This document shows positions 1 through 7,384 of a stretch of 64,000 nucleotides of DNA, piece after piece; position 1 is the first letter of the stretch; the number at the start of each line of letters is the position of its first letter. The notes below the pieces were generated by a model. That model was not told the origin of the DNA. It did not search any database and saw only the letters and a program-made list of their open reading frames with translations. The translations under genes and the position numbers were made by a program. Source of the DNA: Erythrobacter mangrovi (lineage in GTDB: Bacteria > Pseudomonadota > Alphaproteobacteria > Sphingomonadales > Sphingomonadaceae); the NCBI RefSeq assembly GCF_013260645.1, contig NZ_CP053921.1, positions 2,994,694 to 3,058,693 of the forward strand, given 5' to 3'.

Positions 1-325
1 AATGAAGAACGAGCGCGTCGAGAAGCCGACTGATGTCGTGTCGGAAGGCATGGAGGTGAAGGTCAAGGTCCTCGAGATCGACAACCGCGGCAAGGTTCGC
101 CTGTCGATGCGTGTGGTCGACCAGGAAACCGGTGAAGAGCTGGAGGACACCCGTCCTCCGCGCGAACCGCGTGAACCGCGCGGCGACCGTGGTGGTGATC
201 GTCGTGGCCCGCGTGGCGATCGCGGTGGCCGTGGTGGCGACCGGGGTGGTCGTGGTGACCGTGGACCGCGTCGGGACCGCGACGGCGGTGGCGACAACCA
301 CGTACCGGACTTCCTGAAGGACTGA
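1..325 (+). CDS. pnp: Polynucleotide phosphorylase, C-terminal part (5' end outside window)
   Basis: This is the 3' end of a gene that runs in from the left edge; the frame is set by base 2. The first ~40 residues match the end of an S1 RNA-binding domain ([15 protein letters not shown]). They are followed by an Arg/Gly/Asp-rich tail of about 50 residues ending in VPDFLKD. This S1-then-RGD-tail ending is usual for alphaproteobacterial PNPase, the phosphorolytic 3'-5' exoribonuclease of the RNA degradosome, in which the basic tail is thought to help RNA or partner binding. The catalytic RNase PH and KH domains lie outside the window, so ribosomal protein S1 or another S1-domain protein cannot be fully excluded. 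A strong hairpin terminator follows 20 bases after the stop. Confidence 0.8.
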   Translation, partial: MKNERVEKPTDVVSEGMEVKVKVLEIDNRGKVRLSMRVVDQETGEELEDTRPPREPREPRGDRGGDRRGPRGDRGGRGGDRGGRGDRGPRRDRDGGGDNHVPDFLKD

Positions 326-345
326 TCCTGCCTTAGGGTTTAGGG

Positions 346-382
346 AAGGGGCCGCGGGTTCGCCTGCGGCCCCTTTGCTTTT
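346..382 (+). terminator. Rho-independent terminator after pnp
   Basis: A perfect 10-bp stem (AAGGGGCCGC at 346-355 pairs with GCGGCCCCTT at 366-375) has a 10-base loop and is followed by TGCTTTT. It lies directly downstream of the pnp stop and ends 11 bases before the next start codon. Confidence 0.85.
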
Positions 383-393
383 GGAGAGCTGAA

Positions 394-1074
394 ATGCTGC
401 CGCGTGAGACCGTTGCCACCGCCCAGATCCCCGATGGGGAGACGCTTACGCTCGTCAGCCACGGGCGTGACTTCATCATCATGCTGGGGCGCGATGAGCT
501 GATGGGCACGCGCATGCAGTTCTCCGAGGAACAGCTGGCCGTTCTGACTCTGGCCGAGCTCGAGGCAAAGCGGCCGCGCGTGCTGATCGGCGGTTACGGC
601 ATGGGTTTCACCTACCGTGCCGCCTTGGCCCATCTGCCTGAAGGCGGCAGCGTCACCGTGGCGGAGATCGTTCCGGAAATCCTCGATTGGGCGCGCGGCC
701 CGCTTGCGGAGCTTACGGGAGAAAGCCTTGCCGACCCACGGGGTGAGATCGTGCTCTGCGATGTCGCTGCGCTGATCGACGACGCCAATGACGGCACCAC
801 CGACAAGTATGATGCGATCCTGCTCGATGTCGATAACGGCCCTGACGGGATCGTGCGGGATGCCAATTATCGCATCTACAGCAAGACCGGCCTGGGCAAG
901 GCGCGCGATGCGCTAAGGCCCGGTGGCATCCTGTCCGTCTGGTCGGCGGCGCCGGATCACAAGTTCACCGTCCGCCTCAAGGAATGCGGCTTCGAGGTCG
1001 AGGTGCGTGAAGTGCGGGCGCGGCCCAACAACAAGGGACCGCGCCACACCATCTGGTTCGCCCGCAAGCGTTAG
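394..1074 (+). CDS. Spermidine synthase-like methyltransferase-fold protein
   Basis: This 226-aa protein has a Rossmann SAM-binding fold of the spermidine synthase/SpeE type. Visible elements are the glycine-rich motif VLIGGYGMGFTYRAAL (residues ~63-78), the acidic VAEIVPEI strand, and DAILLDVDNGPDG (residues ~140), which corresponds to the acidic substrate loop of the family. Proteins of this short class are usually annotated as spermidine-synthase-like or SAM-dependent methyltransferases, and the substrate is not known. The start has a good ribosome site (GGAGAG) 7-8 bases upstream. The stop TAG at 1072-1074 overlaps the stop TAA of the convergent DUF1993 gene, so the two genes share four bases tail to tail. 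Confidence 0.75.
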   Translation: MLPRETVATAQIPDGETLTLVSHGRDFIIMLGRDELMGTRMQFSEEQLAVLTLAELEAKRPRVLIGGYGMGFTYRAALAHLPEGGSVTVAEIVPEILDWARGPLAELTGESLADPRGEIVLCDVAALIDDANDGTTDKYDAILLDVDNGPDGIVRDANYRIYSKTGLGKARDALRPGGILSVWSAAPDHKFTVRLKECGFEVEVREVRARPNNKGPRHTIWFARKR

Positions 1075-1598
1075 GCGGTCTTGATCCGCGGCATGCCCAT
1101 GAAGTCGCGCTTGCCGATCTCGAGGCCCTTCATCCGCAGGATGTCGTAGAAGGTCGTCGCGTGGAAATAGAAGTTGGGCTGGCTGAAGCTGAGCAGGAAG
1201 TTCTGCCCGGTGAACTCCATCAGTCGCTTGCCGCCAAGCACGAAGCCGATCGTGTTGTCGGCGATCGCCTCGAGTTCGTCCACGGTCACCGCCGCCAGCG
1301 AATCCTGCGCTGCCTTCAACTGCGCGCGCATCGCATCCCAGCTCTGCGGCAGTTCGGTGAAGTCAGGCGAGAATTCGCCGGTCGGTAGCTGCGAGATCAC
1401 ATAGGCCGAATGCACCCACACGCTGCGTACGTGCTGGGGTAGCGGCCACATGGTGTCGCACAGCTGGGCTTCGATCAGGTCGGCGTCGGTCAGGCCGTGC
1501 TCCTGCACAAACGCCTCGGCCTTGTTGACCAGTGCTTGCATGCCGCCAAGCACTTGCTGGCAGCTGGGGACGAAGGCTTCGTGAAGGGTAAGCGCCAT
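1071..1598 (-). CDS. DUF1993 family protein
   Basis: This 175-aa protein matches the DUF1993 family over its whole length. It shows the N-terminal segment with FVPSCQQVLGGMQALVNKAE, the central helix with a conserved GGKRLMEFTGQNFLLSFS stretch, and the FYFHATTFYDILRMKG motif near the C terminus, which resembles the His-containing helices of the DinB/YfiT four-helix-bundle superfamily. The biochemical function of DUF1993 is unknown. No signal peptide or membrane segment is seen, so it should be cytoplasmic. The ribosome site GGAGAG lies just upstream of the ATG. The gene is convergent with the SpeE-like gene and downstream of gcrA, but the gcrA terminator separates it from gcrA. Confidence 0.8.
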   Translation of the reverse strand: MALTLHEAFVPSCQQVLGGMQALVNKAEAFVQEHGLTDADLIEAQLCDTMWPLPQHVRSVWVHSAYVISQLPTGEFSPDFTELPQSWDAMRAQLKAAQDSLAAVTVDELEAIADNTIGFVLGGKRLMEFTGQNFLLSFSQPNFYFHATTFYDILRMKGLEIGKRDFMGMPRIKTA

Positions 1599-1622
1599 GT
1601 TTCTCTCTCCTGTAGTCGCAAT

Positions 1623-1658
1623 AAAAGGGCCCGGCAGTCCTGCGACTACCGGGCCTTT
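1623..1658 (-). terminator. Rho-independent terminator of gcrA
   Basis: Read on the - strand, AAAGGCCCGG pairs with CCGGGCCCTTT across a 14-base loop and is followed by a T-rich run (TTTTATT). It sits between the gcrA stop (1671) and the DUF1993 start (1598). Confidence 0.75.
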
Positions 1659-1670
1659 GGGGGGATTTCG

Positions 1671-2348
1671 TCAGCGAACCCGCGGGCCGCCGAATGGCAG
1701 CGGCGGAGGGGGACGTCGGGCACCGCGCGGCAGCTGCGCCTGGTAGGCCCGGCCGCAGTGTTCGACGCAATAAGGGAAACCGGGGTTCACCTGTTCGCCG
1801 CAGAAGTGGAAGTCAGGCTCGCCCGGGTGGCCCATCGGCCAGCGGCAAACCTTGTCGTTGAGGTCGAGCAGGCTGGTCTTGTCGGCAATCGAGGGGTCGG
1901 GCTTCGCCGGCACAAGGCGGCGCGGCGGAGCGGGCGGGATCGGGGCCTGCTGGTCACCGGGGCCCTGGCGCAGGAAGCCGCCCGGACCGACCGAGACGAT
2001 CTTGGGCAGATCCGACGAGCGATTGGGCAAGGGCTGCGACGGGATCGCGGAGTCGGCCTTCGGTGCGGGTGCATCGGCAGGTTTCGCCGGGGCGCTCGCT
2101 ATAGGCTTTGCAGCCGGCTTGGCCGCGACCGGCTTGGCGATCGGCTTTGCCGCCACCGGCTTGGGCTTGGCCGGCTTCTTGTCATTTGCCTTCACCGGCG
2201 ATGGGCGTGACTTCAGGCCGAGGCGGTGCGCCTTGCCGATCACCGCATTGCGGCTGACCCCACCGAGTTCATCGGCGATCTGGCTGGCGGTAGAGCCGCT
2301 CTCCCACATCTTCTTGAGTGTTGCGATCCGTTCGTCGGTCCAGCTCAT
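1671..2348 (-). CDS. gcrA: GcrA cell cycle regulator
   Basis: This 225-aa protein starts MSWTDERIATLKKMWESG and carries the helix-turn-helix ASQIADELGGVSRNAVIGKAHRLGL (residues ~21-45), the hallmark N-terminal domain of GcrA. A Lys/Ala/Pro-rich low-complexity linker follows (residues ~50-135). The conserved C-terminal GcrA segment reads CRWPMGHPGEPDFHFCGE..PYCVEHCGRAYQ, with four cysteines and two histidines. In Caulobacter, GcrA binds sigma70 domain 2 and activates promoters carrying methylated GANTC sites, linking transcription to CcrM methylation. The linker is long and repetitive (PVAAKPIAKP-type repeats) but the domain order is normal. The ABC permease gene diverges from it. Confidence 0.95.
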   Translation of the reverse strand: MSWTDERIATLKKMWESGSTASQIADELGGVSRNAVIGKAHRLGLKSRPSPVKANDKKPAKPKPVAAKPIAKPVAAKPAAKPIASAPAKPADAPAPKADSAIPSQPLPNRSSDLPKIVSVGPGGFLRQGPGDQQAPIPPAPPRRLVPAKPDPSIADKTSLLDLNDKVCRWPMGHPGEPDFHFCGEQVNPGFPYCVEHCGRAYQAQLPRGARRPPPPLPFGGPRVR

Positions 2349-2419
2349 TCGCGAATCCTGTATCCTTCTGCCCGCCCGGCGCTTGCCAAGATGGGGTGCT
2401 TGGCCCTAGGCGCGCAGCC

Positions 2420-3319
2420 ATGGCCGATCAAGTCCAACCCATGCCTTCCGCGTCAGGGCAGCCCGATGCCCCGCTAGTCGAGGGAGATGCCGGAAGTAAG
2501 GGTCGTTTTCCCGAACGCGGCAAGCCGGTAATCACCGGGATCAACCGCGTGGGATTATGGAGCCTCTATATTAAGGAGGTCCGGCGGTTTCTCAAGGTCC
2601 AGACGCAGACAATATGGGCCCCGGCGGTCACCACGCTGCTCTTTCTGGTGATCTTCTCGGTCGCATTGGGTCGCGGCGGGCGCGAAGTCCTTGGCGTGAA
2701 CTTCCCGACCTTTGTCGCACCGGGCCTGATCGCGATGGCGATGATGCAGAATTCCTTCGCGAACTCGTCGTTCTCGCTGCTCTCGGGCAAGATCCAGGGC
2801 ACGATTATCGACCTGCTCATGCCGCCGCTGTCCGAAGGCGAGCTGATGACCGGCATTGTCGCCGCAGCGGTGACGCGCGCGGTAGCCGTCGGATGCACGG
2901 TCGCCCTGGCGATGTTGCTCTATCCCGGCGTAAACCTGGCGATGGCGCATGCCTGGGCGGTGATATGGTTCGGCCTGATGGGAGCCGCCATGCTGGCGCT
3001 GCTGGGCCTCATGGCCTCGATCTGGGCGGAGAAATTCGACCACAATGCCGCCGTGACCAACTTCGTGGTTGCCCCACTGTCGATGCTTTCGGGCACATTT
3101 TACGTGATCGAGAACTTGCATGGCGTGTTCCAGGCGATCAGCCGCGCCAACCCGTTCTTCTATGTCATCTCGGGTTTTCGCTATGGCTTCCTCGGCCAGA
3201 GCGACATCGGCGATGCCGCGCATGTGGCAGCTGCGGCGCTGGGCCTGCTGGCGTTCAACGGCCTCCTGGCGCTGATCGCCTACCGGCTGCTGAAATCGGG
3301 CTGGAAGATCAAGAACTGA
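2420..3319 (+). CDS. ABC-2 type transporter permease
   Basis: This 299-aa integral membrane protein has an N-terminal cytoplasmic segment of ~45 residues, then LYIKEVRRFLKVQTQTIWAP, the typical lead-in of ABC-2 permeases. About six membrane helices follow (e.g. VTTLLFLVIFSVAL, AVTRAVAVGCTVALAML, AWAVIWFGLMGAAMLALLGL). The PLSMLSGTFYVIENL and ANPFFYVISGFRYGFLG motifs near the C terminus are typical of the NodJ/DrrB/YadH export family. No ATPase partner gene is next to it in this window, which is unusual for the family. An ATG at 2420 was chosen because the frame extends further upstream only by running into the divergent gcrA gene. Confidence 0.85.
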   Translation: MADQVQPMPSASGQPDAPLVEGDAGSKGRFPERGKPVITGINRVGLWSLYIKEVRRFLKVQTQTIWAPAVTTLLFLVIFSVALGRGGREVLGVNFPTFVAPGLIAMAMMQNSFANSSFSLLSGKIQGTIIDLLMPPLSEGELMTGIVAAAVTRAVAVGCTVALAMLLYPGVNLAMAHAWAVIWFGLMGAAMLALLGLMASIWAEKFDHNAAVTNFVVAPLSMLSGTFYVIENLHGVFQAISRANPFFYVISGFRYGFLGQSDIGDAAHVAAAALGLLAFNGLLALIAYRLLKSGWKIKN

Positions 3320-3320
3320 C

Positions 3321-3344
3321 ACGCGCCGCTGGCGGCGCGTCGTT
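3321..3344. terminator. Hairpin terminator between convergent ABC permease and hspQ
   Basis: ACGCGCCGC (3321-3329) pairs with GCGGCGCGT (3332-3340) and is followed by CGTTT. It lies between two convergent genes and could serve both. Confidence 0.6.
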
Positions 3345-3725
3345 TCAATGCGTCAGGCTGCGGCGCATGCGGTAGCGCCCATTCTCGAACTGCTGGAAAT
3401 AGACGTGCACGTCAGGGTGCTCGACCGGTCCGCCGCGTGAATCGTTGATCAGGTTCTGCTGGCTGACATAGGCGACGTAGCTGCTGTCGTCGCTCTCGGC
3501 GAGCAGGTGATAGAACGGCTGGTCGCGGTCCGGCCGGATATCCTCCGGGATCGCCGCGTACCATTCTTCGGAATTGGCGAAGACCGGGTCGATATCGAAG
3601 ATCACGCCGCGGAAGTCAAAAACCCGGTGCCTGACCACGTCACCTATTGCGAAGCGGGTTTGCAGGCGACGGGGGGCATCTATCGTGCGACCCGCCTGGG
3701 CGGAGAAAAACTGAGCGCGTTCCAT
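3345..3725 (-). CDS. hspQ: Heat shock protein HspQ / hemimethylated-DNA-binding family
   Basis: This 126-aa protein contains the YccV/HspQ domain: FAIGDVVRHRVFDFRGVIFDIDP, EEWYAAIPEDIRPDRDQPFYHLLAE and YVAYVSQQNLI. In enterobacteria HspQ is a heat-inducible specificity factor for the Lon protease and was first described as binding hemimethylated oriC DNA. Here there is an extra N-terminal extension of ~25 residues before the domain. It is convergent with the ABC permease gene. Nothing else is encoded in the 160 bases between its start and the tRNA gene. Confidence 0.88.
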   Translation of the reverse strand: MERAQFFSAQAGRTIDAPRRLQTRFAIGDVVRHRVFDFRGVIFDIDPVFANSEEWYAAIPEDIRPDRDQPFYHLLAESDDSSYVAYVSQQNLINDSRGGPVEHPDVHVYFQQFENGRYRMRRSLTH

Positions 3726-3886
3726 CTTTCACGACAATATGGTGCGCTGCGGCAAGGAAACAAGCTGCACGGTAGGGCCATCCCCCGATTTCGCATGCAA
3801 AGGGGCTTGGCAAGGGAAGGGGGCTCGGCTAATCGGCGCGCCTCGCTTCGACCTGGGCCACGCGCCCGCAAGCGCACCCGAAATGC

Positions 3887-3974
<88 letters not shown>

Positions 3975-3976
<2 letters not shown>

Positions 3977-3982
3977 CGCACC
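3975..3982 (+). repeat. Left 8-bp target-site duplication of the transposon
   Basis: CACGCACC lies directly outside the left terminal inverted repeat. The identical octamer lies directly outside the right one, at 10667-10674. Confidence 0.85.
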
Positions 3983-4007
3983 CGGTATTATGGCGCAATT
4001 GCACCAA
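3983..4007 (+). repeat. Left terminal inverted repeat of the transposon (25 bp)
   Basis: It matches the reverse complement of 10642-10666 at all 25 positions. The outermost bases are CGGTATTATG. Confidence 0.9.
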
Positions 4008-4105
4008 CATCGATCCGGCTCGAAACTCACCTACTACAAGCGGTTCGAAAACAGCCCTTTGCTTCAAATGCAACAGCGTTTTGTGGATGGCGTAAGATGG
4101 GTTAG

Positions 4106-6439
4106 ATGTCCGCCATGACGAAGCCTGAAACATTCAGAATCAGTTCTCACCTCAAAGACATAATTGGCCGCGATCTGGTCACTAACGAGTTCGTTGCAAT
4201 CTTTGAGCTTGTCAAAAATTCCATTGATGCTGGGGCAACGACGGTCGATATCGAATTTGACCCGGATGAGGACTCAATTGCCCTAATCGACAATGGGCGT
4301 GGGATGTCGGCGGATGACATCCGCGATAAATGGCTTTTTGTAGCCTATTCTGAGAAGGCGCTCGCATCGCCCGACAACTACCGCGACAAGATCAAGCCTG
4401 CCGGACAGTTTGCTGGAAGCAAGGGGATCGGTCGTTTTGCGTGCGACACACTTGGAGAGAAGCTTGAGCTGTATAGTCGAGCTACAAAGAGTGGCGACAT
4501 ATCAAAGCTCGATGTGGACTGGACCAAATTCGAGAAGGATAGCACTGACGAGTTTCAGCGAATACGTGTTTCTCTAGGGGTGGTAGACGAGTTCCCTGAG
4601 ACTTTCGTTGATGATCCGATAACCGGACGCGGAACAATGCTGGTCATAAAAAAGACCCGGCAGACATGGGATCAGGACGCGATTGTTCGTCTAAGGCGTG
4701 ATCTTGCGAAGCTCATCGACCCATTTGGCACAAGCAAAGATGTCACGGTTTCAACCTGGCTGTTGGATGGCTCCAATGATCTTATTGATGGGGTTGATGG
4801 ACCGGTTGGGAATGAAATTGCGGACTTGCTCCGTGATAAGACCAGTCGAGTTGAAGTGGCGATTGCAAATGAAGTGATACACACAACCCTGTTCGACCGA
4901 GGCCGGAAAATCTATGAGATTCAGGAGCCTTCGAGTTACCCTGAACTCGCTGATTGCGAAGTAACCGGGCAGATATTTTTCCTGAACCGCTCCGCGAAAC
5001 ACACTTTCACCTCTCGGATGGGTGTACGACCGGTCGAGTTCGGCAGTGTGTTTCTGTTTTTGAACGGCTTTCGGATTTCACCTATTGGAGATGAAACCGA
5101 CGACACATTGGGTCTAAGCCGCCGAAAGCAACAGGGCCAATCTCGGTATTTAGGCACCCGCGACGTAATTGGCCGCGTAGACGTGGCGGCTGCGCCAAAA
5201 ATGTTCCGTGAGGTCTCAAGCCGAGACGCTGGGCTTGTCGAGGATGCGCGTAGTCGGGCGTTGTTCGAGGCAATCCGTAAGCACATGATATTCCGTCTGG
5301 AACGCTACGTGGTTGGCGTGAATTGGCAGGATAAGCCGGATCAAGATCGGGATACACCGGAAGGATTGGAAACTGACCGGGCACGTGAACGTGTGCTCGG
5401 GATCGTTGGCGCCTTAGCAAAGTCAAAAAAGATCGACATACTATATTATGATCAGGAGCTGGTTCGCGTTTCTGACGATCCCGACCAAATCACAGACAAC
5501 GCTCTACAGGCGATGTCTGCTGTTGCGGAAAGTCGGGGCGACAATTCTTTGCTGGGTCAAATTGAGGATGCTCGCAAACGCATTGAAGAGTTAAAGGCGG
5601 CACGCGATGAAGCGCGCGAAACCGCACGGCATGAAATTGAAAAGCGTGCTCAATCAGACGCGCGTATTGCAGCACTTGAAAAGCAGGCCGCATTCCTCGG
5701 TAGCAGCAAAGACGTGGACGTTGAACGTGTTCAGCTCCTTATGCATCAGGCAGCAATTCATTTGGGGCACATTCGATCTGCAATTGCGAACGCAGCGCAC
5801 GAGGCTCGCGGTGTAATTTCTTCTGCGACTTTGCCCGAAGGCATCGATGAATTGGACGATGTCGAGGATTTGCTGGCGACTATACGCCAATCCGCTCGCC
5901 GGATTTCTGCATCGATCGCAGGAGCAAGCCTTTCCGGAGATCGATTGAGAACAGTCCTATCGTTTGCGCCAAACATTCGCGTGGACTTGGAGACAGATAA
6001 GGTCACCGGAGATTTGGTTCGTTTCCTCACCGAGTATTTCGATGTTCGCTTGGATGGCATACCAGATATGCCAATCGCCACATTTGAGGCATCTGACGCA
6101 GAGTTGGAGCGAGAGTTTTCTCCTGTCGATATGGCTGTTTTGATTGACAATTTGCTGGACAATGCCCGTAAAGCCAAAGCGTCGAAGATCGATTTCTCCG
6201 CTTCGATGAAAGGCAAAAATTCACTCGGCATCAAAGTCACTGACGACGGCCTTGGCATTAATGGACGGAAAGTTGATCCTTCGATGTTGTTTGAGCGCGG
6301 GTATAGCGGGTCTCCGAACGGAACTGGGCTGGGCCTCTATAGTGTGCGACAGATTCTTGAGGGCATGGGTGGCTCAATAGAAATGATCGGTGATGGCTCT
6401 CGTGCTGATTTTGAGATTGTGATTCCCGGAGGGCAATAG
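4106..6439 (+). CDS. Double-GHKL ATPase (MutL/MORC-like N-terminal plus histidine-kinase-like C-terminal ATPase)
   Basis: The 777-aa protein has two ATP-binding folds. Residues ~1-220 form an Hsp90/MutL/MORC-type GHKL domain: ELVKNSIDAGAT (~34-45), IALIDNGRGMS (~58-68) and AGSKGIGRFA (~104-113). A middle region of unknown fold follows, then a charged coiled coil (~490-545). A helical segment with LLMHQAAIHLGHIRSAI comes next, which may be a DHp-like dimerisation helix, and then a second, sensor-kinase-type HATPase domain: LIDNLLDNARKA (~680), VTDDGLGI and NGTGLGLYSVRQILEGMGG (~737). No membrane segment is seen. The receiver gene starts on the base after its stop. MutL/MORC-like GHKL ATPases are known next to DNA methylases in restriction-type loci, so a role in DNA defence or methylation-coupled signalling is an inference. 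A start at 4115 is also possible. Confidence 0.8.
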   Translation: MSAMTKPETFRISSHLKDIIGRDLVTNEFVAIFELVKNSIDAGATTVDIEFDPDEDSIALIDNGRGMSADDIRDKWLFVAYSEKALASPDNYRDKIKPAGQFAGSKGIGRFACDTLGEKLELYSRATKSGDISKLDVDWTKFEKDSTDEFQRIRVSLGVVDEFPETFVDDPITGRGTMLVIKKTRQTWDQDAIVRLRRDLAKLIDPFGTSKDVTVSTWLLDGSNDLIDGVDGPVGNEIADLLRDKTSRVEVAIANEVIHTTLFDRGRKIYEIQEPSSYPELADCEVTGQIFFLNRSAKHTFTSRMGVRPVEFGSVFLFLNGFRISPIGDETDDTLGLSRRKQQGQSRYLGTRDVIGRVDVAAAPKMFREVSSRDAGLVEDARSRALFEAIRKHMIFRLERYVVGVNWQDKPDQDRDTPEGLETDRARERVLGIVGALAKSKKIDILYYDQELVRVSDDPDQITDNALQAMSAVAESRGDNSLLGQIEDARKRIEELKAARDEARETARHEIEKRAQSDARIAALEKQAAFLGSSKDVDVERVQLLMHQAAIHLGHIRSAIANAAHEARGVISSATLPEGIDELDDVEDLLATIRQSARRISASIAGASLSGDRLRTVLSFAPNIRVDLETDKVTGDLVRFLTEYFDVRLDGIPDMPIATFEASDAELEREFSPVDMAVLIDNLLDNARKAKASKIDFSASMKGKNSLGIKVTDDGLGINGRKVDPSMLFERGYSGSPNGTGLGLYSVRQILEGMGGSIEMIGDGSRADFEIVIPGGQ

Positions 6440-7384
6440 ATGAATTTGGATATCGGCATCCTCTGGATCGAGGATTCCTTCAGTGCGGATGAAGAGGCCT
6501 CTCTCAGGCGTAGAGTAGAAGAGGCCGGTTTTATCGCACGTATCGACACCATGCCCAATGGCGAGGGAATTGAAGAGCGGGCTCGAAAGCATCAGCTCTA
6601 CCATGTCTACGACATCATCCTTCTCGACTACCGATTGCAGAATGAGAATGGCGACGACCTTGCTCCAAAAGTCCGCCAGCTATTCCCTGCGACGTCAATA
6701 CTATTCTATTCGGGAAGCGAGGACGAATCGACGCTTCGCCAGCTTATCGCTGCCAATGCAGTTGAGGGGGTCTTTTGCAGCGCGAGACAGGGGGGGCGAT
6801 TCATTGAGCGCGCTGGTTCCCTGATCGATCAAACCGCCCGCTCACTTGATCGGTTGTCGGGAATGCGTGGACTTGCGATGAAAGTAGTCGCCGAATGCGA
6901 TGATCACATGAAGCGTGCGGTCCTGTCCATGACCGCGCGAGACGAAAAATGCGCAGCGAAAATGGCCGACTTAGACAACGACGTCAGTAAGGATCTGGAC
7001 GGAGTCAAGGACGCCTATCAAGCCGCCAGTGATCTGGATGAGCGCATGAAGACACGCGCAGTAGACAGCATGAAGTTGTTCAAACATTTCCGCCGACTCA
7101 CTCAGGTAGTCGCGGGGAGCCCGCAGAGCTTTGGTTTGGATTTAGAAGCGGTAGATGAGCTTCGCGAATTGCGAACTGCGACAAAAGACTACGGCACGCA
7201 CGTGCTCGGCAAGCGCAATGTCCTCGGTCACGTAGTCGAGGTGGAGGGAGATGCTGGATGGGAATTAAGCGGGAGTGATACGATCGCCATTGGCGACTTC
7301 CCTGAAATCCGTCAGGCGTTTGCTTCGCACATTAAGGCTGTCCGCCGGATGACCGAACTCGTCACGTTGCTGGATACTCAGTAG
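6440..7384 (+). CDS. Response regulator receiver-domain protein
   Basis: The 314-aa protein begins with a CheY-like receiver domain: the acidic pair E11-D12 (ILWIEDSF), phospho-acceptor D63 in DIILLDYRL, and FYSGSED for the conserved Ser/Thr position. The usual lysine near position 105 is not obvious (VFCSARQGG), so phosphotransfer could be altered. The remaining ~190 residues are helical, with no DNA-binding or enzymatic motif that I recognise. The ATG immediately follows the TAG of the GHKL gene, so the two are surely co-translated and the C-terminal HATPase is the natural partner. Its last 120 bases overlap the 3' end of the methyltransferase gene on the other strand. Confidence 0.75.
   Translation: MNLDIGILWIEDSFSADEEASLRRRVEEAGFIARIDTMPNGEGIEERARKHQLYHVYDIILLDYRLQNENGDDLAPKVRQLFPATSILFYSGSEDESTLRQLIAANAVEGVFCSARQGGRFIERAGSLIDQTARSLDRLSGMRGLAMKVVAECDDHMKRAVLSMTARDEKCAAKMADLDNDVSKDLDGVKDAYQAASDLDERMKTRAVDSMKLFKHFRRLTQVVAGSPQSFGLDLEAVDELRELRTATKDYGTHVLGKRNVLGHVVEVEGDAGWELSGSDTIAIGDFPEIRQAFASHIKAVRRMTELVTLLDTQ

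Noticed and set aside
170..300. Tandem GGC/CGT-rich repeats at the start of the window
   Set aside because: They encode the Arg/Gly/Asp tail of PNPase in frame; this is codon-level repetition of a low-complexity protein, not a DNA repeat array or CRISPR.
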